A DNA stretch of 64,000 bases. Origin: a virus. How positions within the stretch are numbered: the stretch's first letter is position 1; the number at the start of each line of letters is the position of its first letter. Made by a program: the position numbers and the translations under genes. This document shows positions 33,501-41,671 of the stretch, one piece after another. The DNA is taken from the IMG/VR virus record IMGVR_UViG_3300032213_003144, positions 62,001 through 126,000 of that record; one strand, written 5' to 3'. The notes beneath the pieces were generated by a model that did not search any database, was not told where the DNA came from, and was given only the letters and a program-made list of their open reading frames with translations.

Positions 33501-35543
33501 ATTGAATGGGTCAAGAGAAACCGCACCACCACCTCTGAATGCGCTAAGAGCTTTTTGGTCATAGGCCTCACCGCTTATGTTCCCCTTATTGAAACTGTTT
33601 CTTCTTGCCGTATGGCTCATGTCTGTGACATGTCCTGCTGTTCTGACTGTCCCATCTGCGTTATAGGTTCTCCCATTAGATATTCCTACTATCCCGCGTT
33701 GACCCATAAATGAAGTATTTCTCTGCGCCCCTAGCATGTATCCAGCCCCTACGGCACTAGCAGAACCAGCTCTGGCCCCAGACGCAAGTGATGGACCTCC
33801 TGGCCCAACTACAGCACCTCTGCCACCAGGCCCAACAGGACCTGGGACCCTTCCACCGCCAGCTCCAGGAACCGGGCTACCACCAATGCTTACCGTTCCT
33901 GCTGTTACGTTCATTTGCTGGGTTTTTAGTCTTCCGGCTTCTGGTGCCATTCTTCCACTAACTTTCCCCATGGTTCGCCCAGCAAGACTAAAAGCAAGAA
34001 GTGGGGCGAGAGTTGTCATTAGGCCTTTACCTAATCCACCTGTGAGCATCTTCGTCATCATCCCGAATATCTGTGCAACCATATTCATTATCTTCGTAAG
34101 GAATGGAAGAAGGTCAAAAAATCCTTTCTTAAGATTCATAAACAATTCTGAACCTTTTGAAATCATTCCAGCAAGAGCCTCACCAAAGGCGCTTACTTCT
34201 CCTTCGTTTTTTATTAATAAATCATTAAACAGCCATAAATTGCTAGCACCACCCTGAAGAGCTTTACCTATTGGCTTAAATGCTTTTTCCAGAACTCTTG
34301 CACCATCCTGAAGTGGTCGCATGTAGTCATTAACGCGTTTCCAGCCTTGCTTGAAATCTTTCATCCAACTGCCCATACGTTCGAACATACCGGTAGCTTT
34401 CGGTAAGAATTCCCGAATCGTCTTTACCATCCAGTTGCTTACGGAATCAACAGCATTGACCATGCCGTCGGTAATTGTTTCGAACCCCATTGACTGACCA
34501 ATTGTTGCACTTATTCGCTGAAGGTCTCTTTTGATTACCTTAAATACGCCCTCAAAAGCACCTTTTGTTGGTTCAAGGAACTGGTCTCCAAAGTCGGCAA
34601 ATTCAGTTTTTAACTGAGTCATGTATGACTTAAGTCGACCAATCAGTGTGTTATTTATTGCATCGAATTGCCCTGCCACTCCACCTTTTTCAGCAAAAAG
34701 ACCAGAAAACAGGGCATCCTTAAAGCCAGCTTTTGTTTGTGTGAACTTTGATTCCTTCAATGCTTTTTGCATCTCTGGTCCTAGTTTGTTCGCTTCGGCT
34801 TTTACATCCGCAAGACTTTTCTTCTGGTCATTGAGTGCAGCGACAACAGCTGCAACTTGCTCGATTGCCTTCTGTGGGTCTTGCCCAGCGGAACCAAAGT
34901 CCATCAATGCTTTTAAAGTTTTATTGCTTGCGTTTATCTGTGTCGAACTCATTGTTTTCGACATAACGGCATATGCTTTATTTAGACCATCAACACCAAG
35001 AATTGCCAGGTCTGCATCAGCCTGTAAGTTGCGCATTGCCATTCTGGTCTGATTCATTGCTGAACCGAACTGTTGTGCGCCCTTGCCTCTGTAGGCGTAC
35101 ATTGCTGCCTGTTGTTCGCGCATCGCTGCGGCCGCAGCTCCAAGTGCCATGGTTAGCGCTGCAGCACCTCCGGCAATTAACTGCATTGCCCCACCGTATG
35201 CCTTCATCAGGAATCTTCCCGAAGCAAAAAGTGCGTGAGTTGCAAGCATGGTTGCGCCGAGAAGACCCATTTCCAGAACAACGCCTTTAATGGCCATACC
35301 CAGGAACTTGGTCATTCCTTTCCCGGTCATTTTGACCATGGAATCTATTTGGTCAAAACTTTTTTTCCATTTTCTTGATGTATTCTGAAAGCTTAGAGAC
35401 GACCTGGCCATCTGTGCGCCGAGGTCACGACTACCCAGTTTCTTGGCTGCTCTATCAAGAGCAAGTAATTCGAGGCGTGCTTTTACAAGTTCTTTAGTCT
35501 TGGCATCAAATGAAATTTTGATTTTTACAAGCTCGTCTGCCAT
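30597..35543 (-). CDS. Tail tape measure protein with C-terminal M15-type peptidase domain
   Basis: 1,648 residues. A helical N-terminus, hydrophobic stretches (ALTMALGAAAAAM, ALGSYLGPYGALAGAVIGG), and long helical repeats mark a tape measure. Near the end, SDHVTGKAYD (H1542, D1549) and RHLHV (H1579/H1581) form the zinc pattern of D-Ala-D-Ala carboxypeptidase/L-Ala-D-Glu peptidases (M15), so the tip may cut peptidoglycan during DNA entry. A SLASG sequence (L586) inside a Gly/Pro-rich linker matches the motif of the giant protein at 52059. Tape length fits a long contractile tail. Confidence 0.88.
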   Translation of the reverse strand: MADELVKIKISFDAKTKELVKARLELLALDRAAKKLGSRDLGAQMARSSLSFQNTSRKWKKSFDQIDSMVKMTGKGMTKFLGMAIKGVVLEMGLLGATMLATHALFASGRFLMKAYGGAMQLIAGGAAALTMALGAAAAAMREQQAAMYAYRGKGAQQFGSAMNQTRMAMRNLQADADLAILGVDGLNKAYAVMSKTMSSTQINASNKTLKALMDFGSAGQDPQKAIEQVAAVVAALNDQKKSLADVKAEANKLGPEMQKALKESKFTQTKAGFKDALFSGLFAEKGGVAGQFDAINNTLIGRLKSYMTQLKTEFADFGDQFLEPTKGAFEGVFKVIKRDLQRISATIGQSMGFETITDGMVNAVDSVSNWMVKTIREFLPKATGMFERMGSWMKDFKQGWKRVNDYMRPLQDGARVLEKAFKPIGKALQGGASNLWLFNDLLIKNEGEVSAFGEALAGMISKGSELFMNLKKGFFDLLPFLTKIMNMVAQIFGMMTKMLTGGLGKGLMTTLAPLLAFSLAGRTMGKVSGRMAPEAGRLKTQQMNVTAGTVSIGGSPVPGAGGGRVPGPVGPGGRGAVVGPGGPSLASGARAGSASAVGAGYMLGAQRNTSFMGQRGIVGISNGRTYNADGTVRTAGHVTDMSHTARRNSFNKGNISGEAYDQKALSAFRGGGAVSLDPFNNYSMRGAMGMGKALTMDQAAGSWYSERHAQREKNAEDRAYNAAVARERRDAAAAIIPKGAPGSGTSAVRRARAARLAAAEGTSFRDVRGSALRDFGQAVTDRVTGAGLKAYGAGAGLMAHGLQGRYDPNMQSETLMYNSDGSVRQEHYNPKTGKTVSDPSKYKGKTPLELRDVKQATIGGYVNAGELRDSAISRYKHSQMSVADGGTGRTGFMARKIERINLARDLNRINRNETKFGAASNKFGKSMGGKMGASMGLGLASQYAPEEMQGAMALGGMVSQFDARAGLAVAGLGGAWNAKSAGAGAMAGAAGGAALGSYLGPYGALAGAVIGGLAGAFKGMINKGKEEAKKAKEAMKNNMAEVFSSVVKQGAGKFFRSQDNLKALQESGYDTSTMKDRGSFEGIGAGYLSKAANIKAMVTGKVKTGGTVGDIASNKALLEQVLNNQEKMGVVTTEKERKDMFKNDGAVQAALNAAGTVSKGETSAYQMQDRVITNRLDQFVKMSGKSIPELEKMAHELGFNLYDTTIKFTDALKGMGLAAGKSADQMKQAFTDIFLAGSNLFTKARTQQEAQKTINQSSQGFRDQMLSGGLGGEEKTQATNDYFESYFTQALAASGNDPIEAYLSTQNLFGQGEEGGAFAKGATFEGMGKDVLSNEILKKQMATMSKEVLGTATTQVSGLLTEAGFSGDAGQIKERLTTMSKEDPTKFADFLRKMQAGELDFSATGNQDKGNALSFALNQAGLGGLTTTALEDLTGDGGAKDLDEVANRMSDASDEFKAGVKQFTDATKGFFTGKSDKPEWWDQKPDWYKSTDTSTPRGDTTSSRLSQTMARHGAMNSQLTGKRTITSAWRNTALGSINSDHVTGKAYDLIGQNLGQYQRLVHANGGFAEFHGTLADRHLHVVPGAGYGDTAVPSMSRMTSGGSGGSSNSNTMTVSINVSGGNGSPEQVANMVMMKLKDEQRKMQERS

Positions 35544-35618
35544 GGCTCTTTACCACTTCATAGTGTGATTTTTAAGTCACGTGAGTGTAAAAAGCGCCGG
35601 AGCTATGCGGACATTCGG

Positions 35619-35855
35619 TTATGCCTGCTGAGTCTTCGACTTGCGCTCTTGCTCTTCGCGGTCGTTGGATATTACTTTAGCACATGACATGAGCAGTAGC
35701 CAGTCAACATCGTCCCTATCGAGGAGGTCTAACGGGTTTTGCCCGAATAACTCTCCAAGTCTTGCTGCTGATTGGATTATGGAATCTTTGACTAGCTCGT
35801 CGAAGACTCCTTCGTAGGGTCCGATGCTGACACCGTATCTGAGTATCCAGCAGCA
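35619..35855 (-). CDS. Frameshift extension of the tail assembly chaperone (gpT-like)
   Basis: A 78-codon frame with no usable start codon continues past the end of the 187-residue gene in the -1 frame. From residue 13 it reads PYEGVFDELVKDSIIQSAAR, then LGELFGQNPLDLLD and DDVDWLLLMSCAKVISN, with a charged end. Protein-like composition, no start, position between gpG-like gene and tape measure: the hallmarks of the G-T chaperone made by ribosomal frameshifting in lambda and many other phages. The overlap with the zero frame is 35792-35855, so the shift occurs there. Confidence 0.72.
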   Translation of the reverse strand, partial: CCWILRYGVSIGPYEGVFDELVKDSIIQSAARLGELFGQNPLDLLDRDDVDWLLLMSCAKVISNDREEQERKSKTQQA

Positions 35856-36355
35856 TCAAGGATTGCAAGAGCAGCTGATTCGATATGTGGGTCAACGCCG
35901 AACAGAGCTCTAACAGCGTCTGGAACAGGCTTAGTTGTCTCAGTCATTTCAAGAATAAATGGATGAGCAAAGTTCATGATGTTGCCATACTCATCGAATA
36001 CTTCTTCATCATCTACATAAATGCCAATTGTTGTATGACCAATTACCATGCAAGCAAACTTTGTTGCATCAAGGCCATTGCGTGAATCTTCACCACACTG
36101 CTTGCGCCAGTTCTTCATCTGTGTCTGAGTGATGTTTGGGCTCACCTTGACGCTGAGACCTGGTCGTTCTGGGACTTCAATAAGAACAGGGTTTCTCTCA
36201 ACCTTGCGCTTAACAAGAGTACGTAGCTTGTTTAGCTGAGTCTCTTCTGGGACAGAGGCAATAGTCGAGCTAGCTGCCGAAGTATCCTTCAGGGCTGCTC
36301 TCTTTTGCTTCTGACTGTCTGAATCTTCTGTTGTGTAAAGTGTGTTGTCGCTCAT
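35792..36355 (-). CDS. Tail assembly chaperone (gpG-like)
   Basis: 187 residues. Acidic N-terminus, then KRKVERNPVLIEVPERPGLSV region, TQTQMKNWRKQC, and FALGV-type end LFGVDPHIESAALAILDAAG. Lies between the tube gene and the tape measure, as tail chaperones do. Such proteins coat the tape measure while the tail assembles and are absent from the virion. A -1 frameshift before its stop would join it to the 35619-35855 extension, giving a longer minor product. Confidence 0.72.
   Translation of the reverse strand: MSDNTLYTTEDSDSQKQKRAALKDTSAASSTIASVPEETQLNKLRTLVKRKVERNPVLIEVPERPGLSVKVSPNITQTQMKNWRKQCGEDSRNGLDATKFACMVIGHTTIGIYVDDEEVFDEYGNIMNFAHPFILEMTETTKPVPDAVRALFGVDPHIESAALAILDAAGYSDTVSASDPTKESSTS
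35816..35822 (-). promoter_or_regulatory. Candidate -1 frameshift site (GGACCCT)
   Basis: Within the 64-nt overlap of the two frames, minus-strand G-GAC-CCT would shift to GGA-CCC. Only the A-site Pro codon re-pairs perfectly, so this is not a canonical XXXYYYZ slippery site. No better heptamer is present in the overlap, so the exact site is uncertain. Confidence 0.3.
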
Positions 36356-36406
36356 GTCCTGAAAACTACCACACCTTTATCCGCCGTAGCGGAAGTACCC
36401 TTTCAA

Positions 36407-36910
36407 CTATCTAAGGGTTGAAGTGACGTCAGATATGGCGAATGTGAGGGCGAATGTCGCTGGGGCACCGGATGATGAGTCACCATCTGGCTCTGTGATG
36501 CCAACCAAAAGGGCATCATAGTAGTAGCGGTCGTTCGTTGGGTCCTTGATGTCGCAGTCGAAAACTGAGATTACGATGTTGTAGTAGGCAATACCTACGT
36601 ACTTACGCAAACCCTGAAGCTTTGCTCCGATACCAGCAGCCGTCTCGGCACTCACCATGTCATCGTCATAGTGGGCTGTGAGCGTGATGTCGCCAATTTC
36701 CGAAGGAGCGCAAAGAACTGTCGGGCGTGACTTTCCACCTTCGTAGATTTTCTCTACAGAAGCCGTTATTTCGCCACCAGACACCTGGGCGAACTTAAAA
36801 CCAGTCCACTTAGGGAGGTTCGCCTGGACGTTTGTTTGCTGCTTGGCGTTGCTCGCAAAGTTACTTGGGAAAATCTCCGCAAGTACTTGTCTCTGTGCAA
36901 TTTTTGCCAT
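36407..36910 (-). CDS. Tail tube protein
   Basis: 167 residues. KWTGFKFAQVSGGEITASVEKIYEGGK near the N-terminus, then PSEIGDITLTAHYD and YYNIVISVFDCDIKDPTN with YYDALLVGITEPDGD, a beta-rich order as in contractile tube proteins (gp19/FII-like). Encoded right after the sheath (14 nt gap) and before the chaperone, the standard sheath-tube-chaperone-tape order. It would form the inner tube through which DNA passes. Confidence 0.78.
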   Translation of the reverse strand: MAKIAQRQVLAEIFPSNFASNAKQQTNVQANLPKWTGFKFAQVSGGEITASVEKIYEGGKSRPTVLCAPSEIGDITLTAHYDDDMVSAETAAGIGAKLQGLRKYVGIAYYNIVISVFDCDIKDPTNDRYYYDALLVGITEPDGDSSSGAPATFALTFAISDVTSTLR

Positions 36911-36924
36911 TTCCTATTCCTCCG

Positions 36925-38385
36925 TTATACGACTGTTGAAGTCAGGTTTGATTTGACGATGTCAATTTCAATCTTGTCACCGACGCTTGATACTCTTACG
37001 CCGACTCTTGCTTTGACAAGACCTGTTTGAAGCTGTGCAGCTGGGTTGATTCCGGAATCACACTTAACTGTGTACCCGTTGTCAAGCTGCTTGCCGTTTG
37101 CATCGAATGCTGGGTAGAGAGCACCAAGGTCTCTCATTCCTGCAAGGATTACAACGAGTCTTGCTTCAATGTTTGCAAATATCGTGTTTCTTCCGTCGAT
37201 TGTTGAGAACACAAGGTCCTCAAGCGAACGGTAGCACTCTGTAACAATTGTGTTAACAACATCTTGCTGTGTGATATAGCGGAAGTTGTCACTGTCTGAT
37301 GACAATGAGCGAGCTCCATAGATTCTCACAGTGTTCTGGATTACACGGATTGCGTTGACGTAATTTTCGTCAAGGTCATCTCCAGTGCTCTTATCGATGT
37401 CTGTTGCTGCTCCTGATACAAACTTTGCTGTAGAAATCAAGCCAGCAGCTGGAAGCTGAGGACCTGTTTGGTTGTGGGCAACAGCTCTTTTTGCTGCAAC
37501 ATAGCCATCTGGCGGAATTGTTCTGGTTACACCAGCAATACCAGAAGGAACAGTAACCCATGGGTAGTAGAGGGCTGCATGCTCAGCGTTGTCTTCAGCT
37601 TGAAGGGCAAGTGCTGTTGCCTTTATATCTGCACTATTCGCACCTGCTGCACCATGAAGGATTGCAATTCTGCTGTAGTTATTTGCATGAGCAATAAGAC
37701 CTGCACGAAGTGCCACATCATCGTTTGAAATTTCTGGGCATGAGACAGCTCCAGTTCCAAGTGCGTCATTAAATACTGTCAACGTGGACAGATACTTAGC
37801 TGCGTTGACTTGGTTTTCGTAAGAGTTTCCTGCAGCGAGGGTCGTTGAAGTTATCGTTTTTGGAAGGGTGCTTGCTGAGTTCACTCCCGCAGATACGTAA
37901 CGCGAAGCTATCGAGCTTGAGTTAATTCGGCCAACCATTTGTGAAGATGTGGAACAGTTGCCCGTTGTATAAACAAGCGTACTCTCAAAGTACAGGTCAA
38001 GCTTGGCTGTTGTGGTGTTGTTCGTAACTACAACCGCTACATCTGAGCTCCATGCCCCAGGGCCGTTTGCGGTGAGTGTGATGCAGTTTACGTTTGCAGG
38101 ATTCAAGAGGGAAAGGTTGCCAACTGTTGCGCTGGCCCCTACCGCACGAGCAACATACGCCTGCGTGCCGCCCTCTTCAAAGAAGGTCTCCACAGTTGGG
38201 TGTAGATATGAATCTGAGCGGTAATCACCAAACATCGATTCAAACTCGGCGATGCTCTGTACGAGAACTGCTTCACCGCTTGGGCCTCTATTAGCAAGGC
38301 CAACGACGAATAGTTGTGATGATTCTCGGACCGTCGCTGTCGATGGGCCGGTTCTTACTGAAGTTGATATTACTACGCCAGGCAT
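36925..38385 (-). CDS. Tail sheath protein
   Basis: 486 residues. MPGVVISTSVRTGPSTATV, VVGLANRGPSGEAVLVQS, FESMFGDYRSDSYLHPTVETFFEEGGTQAYVARAVG at the N-terminus and NYVNAIRVIQNTVRIYGARSL with FRYITQQDVVNTIV, DLVFSTIDGRNT and VKCDSGINP at the C-terminus are classical sheath signatures. This proves a contractile tail. An AGGAAGG ribosome site lies just before the ATG. The C-terminal part forms the conserved core that contracts. Confidence 0.95.
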   Translation of the reverse strand: MPGVVISTSVRTGPSTATVRESSQLFVVGLANRGPSGEAVLVQSIAEFESMFGDYRSDSYLHPTVETFFEEGGTQAYVARAVGASATVGNLSLLNPANVNCITLTANGPGAWSSDVAVVVTNNTTTAKLDLYFESTLVYTTGNCSTSSQMVGRINSSSIASRYVSAGVNSASTLPKTITSTTLAAGNSYENQVNAAKYLSTLTVFNDALGTGAVSCPEISNDDVALRAGLIAHANNYSRIAILHGAAGANSADIKATALALQAEDNAEHAALYYPWVTVPSGIAGVTRTIPPDGYVAAKRAVAHNQTGPQLPAAGLISTAKFVSGAATDIDKSTGDDLDENYVNAIRVIQNTVRIYGARSLSSDSDNFRYITQQDVVNTIVTECYRSLEDLVFSTIDGRNTIFANIEARLVVILAGMRDLGALYPAFDANGKQLDNGYTVKCDSGINPAAQLQTGLVKARVGVRVSSVGDKIEIDIVKSNLTSTVV

Positions 38386-38520
38386 AGGACCTTCCTATTA
38401 CTTCTCATTGAGGGTGGGATTCCCTTATGTGAGTCAATTGTACAGAGGCAAAGTGATTATTTTGTGCAACTATCACTGGAACCTCAAACAAGTGGCTTTA
38501 ATAAGAAAAACATTTATAAA

Positions 38521-39198
38521 TCATACACCAGGGCCGGTAACGATGACCTCACCATTGGCTCCAGTGAGAACTATTCTGTTATCAGTTGATGGAGTTTCAA
38601 GACCAGGAATGTCATTACCGGAGCTGACAGAAACAGTGTCAAACTCAATTTGCGACACTGCAGCATGGTCCTTGCGCATCACGACTTCATCTATCTGGAG
38701 TGTGTATGCAATATAGGAGCCTGCCATAACGCGCTCACCTTTGAGTAACGTTATATCTGAAAATTCCTCACGAATTGTTGATTCATCGATTACGGCACGA
38801 AAAGAAGTCCTTGAGTCATAAGCTCGTAGACACGGATAGTCAAGCAATGCGGAACGGACTATCGTCGTCATTCTGTCTCTCATTAATGTGCATTCCTCTG
38901 AACCCTCAGTCCTGACCCAGACGTATGTACGCATTGAATAGCTGACACGATATAACGGGTCGCCATTGTCAAATCCAATTCTTTCCATCTCATTTGTGGA
39001 GAGAACCGTAGTAATGAGTGACGGCCATCTATCAAGTGCTAATGGCTCATGGAGTATGTACTGCTCTGGCGGTGGTAGTTGTTGATTATCAAGAGCCCAA
39101 CCATTCTGATAGTCAACCAGGCGTGATGGAATATCCAACTGGAGATAGTCGTTCACATACTTTTTGGCGAAGTGGGCACCATTCATCAGGTTAATCAT
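38521..39198 (-). CDS. Tail terminator / neck protein (putative)
   Basis: 225 residues. No strong motif, but position (after the gp10-like neck gene, before the sheath), size, and content (SYSMRTYVWVRTEGSEECTLMRDR, a strand-helix common in tail terminators) fit the tail-terminator role, capping the tube and joining the head. It overlaps the previous gene by 4 nt. The following 135 nt to the sheath hold no gene; I see no clear promoter there. Confidence 0.5.
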   Translation of the reverse strand: MINLMNGAHFAKKYVNDYLQLDIPSRLVDYQNGWALDNQQLPPPEQYILHEPLALDRWPSLITTVLSTNEMERIGFDNGDPLYRVSYSMRTYVWVRTEGSEECTLMRDRMTTIVRSALLDYPCLRAYDSRTSFRAVIDESTIREEFSDITLLKGERVMAGSYIAYTLQIDEVVMRKDHAAVSQIEFDTVSVSSGNDIPGLETPSTDNRIVLTGANGEVIVTGPGV

Positions 39199-39680
39199 GT
39201 GAGCTTGCTTCCTTGGATTATGTACTTTCTTGCAGCCTTGCCAACATCTCTGTCAAAGTCTCTCGGTGTAAAAAGTATTGGTCTTGCTGGCATATTTTCT
39301 GTTCCGTATTGATGAAACTTAGCAATCCTATTATTGACTGTTAGCGTTATGGACTGGTCGCTCGCTGCTCCACCAATAACATCAAGATGAGTTGCATCGA
39401 ATAATAATCCACCAGTTCTTACCAACATTGGAGTGGGCCAGTGTGTTGCCTTCCATGCTCCGTACTCAGGGGAGAGCGGTGGCCACGCTCCACCGAGCAT
39501 TGCTTTTGCAGACATAGAACCTTGTGATAAAAAATTCTCTTTAGTTGCATCTTCTAGTTTGTTTTTTGCCCACCTAAGAACAGGACCCATATCCCGTGTT
39601 CTGTCGCCCAAATCATCTAGTCGTTCTTTTGCTTCGTCAGAGTCGATTGAGACTCGTGTTACTACGCGTACTCGTGTCAC
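39195..39680 (-). CDS. Neck/virion morphogenesis protein (Mu gpG / HK97 gp10-like)
   Basis: 161 residues. Helical N-terminus (EAKERLDDLGDRTRDM), then NFLSQGSMSAKAMLGGAWPPLSP, MLVRTGGLLFDATH, KFHQYGTENMPARPILF. The FxxxGxxGGxWPPLS...LxxTGxLxxS...YQxG....PARPF pattern is typical of phage virion morphogenesis proteins of the Mu gpG type. It acts at the head-tail junction. Located between the head-tail adaptor and the terminator-like gene, with 2-nt and 4-nt junctions. Confidence 0.78.
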   Translation of the reverse strand: MTRVRVVTRVSIDSDEAKERLDDLGDRTRDMGPVLRWAKNKLEDATKENFLSQGSMSAKAMLGGAWPPLSPEYGAWKATHWPTPMLVRTGGLLFDATHLDVIGGAASDQSITLTVNNRIAKFHQYGTENMPARPILFTPRDFDRDVGKAARKYIIQGSKLT

Positions 39681-39682
39681 TA

Positions 39683-40327
39683 TTAAATCCGTGTTCTTTT
39701 ATATCTTCTCAAAGTTGAAAGTTCAGTATCCATGAATCCAGTCATCATCGGAGCAACATTTCTTGGATTTAGGTCTTTTACACCAACAACATCGTCATGC
39801 ATGTTTTGCATTTCACGAGTTGCCGCACGAAGAATCATCAGTTTGAAAACAGGGATACTTGCCCCATCTAAACCTGCAGTATAAGTAATCGTCATCAGGT
39901 CATCTGGGTACCCATAGTAGAAATCTATTCCATACGTTCTTGTTACATAGTCCTGTTCATTAACTAGGATTCTTTCTGTTCCTTGTGCTGGCTTAACTTT
40001 TACCTGAGTTATAGAAACTATTGGGGTATTCTTTAGGTATATGGCTGGAGGGGGAGCGGCGTACGTCGTGTTATTGACCACGTTATCGACGAACGTATCG
40101 CTGTAGTTGTTGTCCGTAATCGACAGGAATGATGACATCGGTACACCGTAATGACCAGCGTCCAGGCGATGCTCCTCAACAAACTGAGTTGGCTCTATAG
40201 GTCGGCGAAGAAAAGCTTCTAGTTCGCTTTGGAGCCCTTCTAGAATCATTTCGCACGCGTCTATCTGGCGGTTAGTCAAGGATATATCCATGTAGACCTT
40301 AAGGTCATTTACCGTAACAAGTGCCAT
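39683..40327 (-). CDS. Head-tail connector/adaptor protein
   Basis: 214 residues. VTVNDLKVYMDISLTNRQIDACEMILEG and LEAFLRRPIEP is the start of connector-family proteins (gp6-like), helical, followed by a beta segment and helical end. It joins the portal to the neck in siphoviruses and simple myoviruses. First gene of the minus-strand tail operon (38521-40327 and on), with a GAGGA ribosome site 5 nt upstream. Confidence 0.68.
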   Translation of the reverse strand: MALVTVNDLKVYMDISLTNRQIDACEMILEGLQSELEAFLRRPIEPTQFVEEHRLDAGHYGVPMSSFLSITDNNYSDTFVDNVVNNTTYAAPPPAIYLKNTPIVSITQVKVKPAQGTERILVNEQDYVTRTYGIDFYYGYPDDLMTITYTAGLDGASIPVFKLMILRAATREMQNMHDDVVGVKDLNPRNVAPMMTGFMDTELSTLRRYKRTRI

Positions 40328-40398
40328 GTCATCCTCGGGTCAAAAGTTATTGGGACTCTTTATAGTCCATAATTTTAACATTTTTTACCTATTTTTGA

Positions 40399-40417
40399 GG
40401 TCAATGATTGATTGACC
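40399..40417. promoter_or_regulatory. Operator-like inverted repeat in a divergent gap
   Basis: GGTCAAT and ATTGACC, a perfect 7-bp inverted repeat with a 5-bp centre, lies in the 119-nt gap between the divergent genes at 40327 and 40447. It overlaps a possible -35 (TTGACC, 40412-40417) with TAGTGT 17 nt on (40435-40440), next to the ATG at 40447. Binding by a dimeric repressor is plausible but unproven. Confidence 0.35.
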
Positions 40418-40446
40418 AACCACTTAGATGCTGGTAGTGTACGGAA

Positions 40447-40833
40447 ATGGCCAAACCGAGCAAAACAGAAACAAAAGAGGATGTAGTAAATATCCTCAAT
40501 CATGTCACTGAAACCCTATTTTTCTTTTTTGAAGATAACGAGGAAGACATTGAAGAAGACGATGAGGCTCTTGATGAGTTTACTGACTTCATGTGGGTGA
40601 TTGCCAATGTAGCCATGGGTGCAGCGGGTATGACTATTACTGGAAGAAACCCAGACGGGACAATCAATGCGGTATTCAATCCAGTTAAAAGCGTTAAAAA
40701 GTTCCTACAAGAGGAATACACCGGAGATGACACCGATAGATACTTCGAGGATATGGTTACCGTTAATGACGACCCATCCGAAATGGACCTAGGGGACTTC
40801 GACGAATTATTTACTGGAGAAAAGAAGAAGTAA
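40447..40833 (+). CDS. Acidic hypothetical protein on the opposite strand (128 aa)
   Basis: 128 residues, strongly acidic (FFFFEDNEEDIEEDDEALDE), with a hydrophobic middle (FMWVIANVAMGAAGMTI). No family recognised. It is the only plus-strand gene between 14879 and 49668, alone in the minus-strand block, and convergent with the basic protein at 40836 (2 nt gap). Its acidity next to a very basic partner gene is notable. Own promoter expected (see 40399-40417). Confidence 0.6.
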   Translation: MAKPSKTETKEDVVNILNHVTETLFFFFEDNEEDIEEDDEALDEFTDFMWVIANVAMGAAGMTITGRNPDGTINAVFNPVKSVKKFLQEEYTGDDTDRYFEDMVTVNDDPSEMDLGDFDELFTGEKKK

Positions 40834-40835
40834 AA

Positions 40836-41597
40836 CTACTTCTTTCTCGTTACACTACGTTTTTTGCCGCCAGACTTAACTGTCTTCTTCGTCTTTGACT
40901 GAGCTGTTTTTGCTCTTTTTGAAGAAGCTGCAGCACGTGGTCTTTTAACAATTGGCGGTCTAAGACCCTTCATCGGTGACTTAACTCCACCAGCCTTGTT
41001 GATTCCAGATGGTGTTGCTCGCTTTGCTATCTGCAATCTATCCAATCCTTCTTCGTTGGTGACGCGCTTTTTCTTTCCAGCACCAACCCTAACTCCGCCA
41101 CGCTTGGCCATTCTCTCGAATGCGCGCTTCTTGATGTCGGTGTATTGTTTGGTTTGTGTCAAGCCAATATATGATGAGCCCTGACCTGCACGACGTGTAA
41201 CTTTTTCATCACTTCTACGTAGGCTCTCTTTTGTATCTCTCTTGAGCTTTATTCTTCCAGTTCTCTTGTTTTTTGCAATTTTAGCTCTTTTTGACGCTGA
41301 ACCCTTTTTGGTAATACCATCACGAGAGTATTGCTGCATTTTAAAAAGGTCGCCGTAGTTACCCTTCTTTAAATCGCGCTTTGTAACACCAAAGATGTCA
41401 GTTGCCATAGCGGCGAAACGGTCATACTTTTGTTGGTCTCGTTTGTTGAGTTTGGCTGCTTTTACTTTTTTCCCAGCCTTTTGGGCGGCCTGAGCTGCAC
41501 GCTTGAGTGACTGCTCTTTTTTATTGAGGTCGACTATGCCCTTATAGATATAAGCAGCATCATCCGAAATATCTGGGCCGTAACGTACACCTGGCAT
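40836..41597 (-). CDS. Lys/Arg-rich basic protein
   Basis: 253 residues, with more than a quarter Lys/Arg, mainly low-complexity (AAQAAQKAGKKVKAAKLNKR, RAAASSKRAKTAQSKTKKTV). The N-terminus has a tyrosine patch (PGVRYGPDISDDAAYIYKGI) that may be a small folded part. Composition suggests DNA or RNA binding or capsid-internal packaging, as for phage internal or histone-like proteins. AAGGAG lies 4 nt before the ATG. No family recognised. Confidence 0.6.
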   Translation of the reverse strand: MPGVRYGPDISDDAAYIYKGIVDLNKKEQSLKRAAQAAQKAGKKVKAAKLNKRDQQKYDRFAAMATDIFGVTKRDLKKGNYGDLFKMQQYSRDGITKKGSASKRAKIAKNKRTGRIKLKRDTKESLRRSDEKVTRRAGQGSSYIGLTQTKQYTDIKKRAFERMAKRGGVRVGAGKKKRVTNEEGLDRLQIAKRATPSGINKAGGVKSPMKGLRPPIVKRPRAAASSKRAKTAQSKTKKTVKSGGKKRSVTRKK

Positions 41598-41671
41598 AAA
41601 ACTCCTTGGACATAAAAATATACCAGAAAATATGCCTACAACCTGGACACCATTTAATTAAGTTTTATTAA

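Noticed and set aside
38386-38520. TATAAAT on the minus strand as a T4-type late promoter for the sheath
   Set aside because: It lies more than 120 nt from the start, similar AT-rich words occur inside genes, and no sigma factor of that type is seen.
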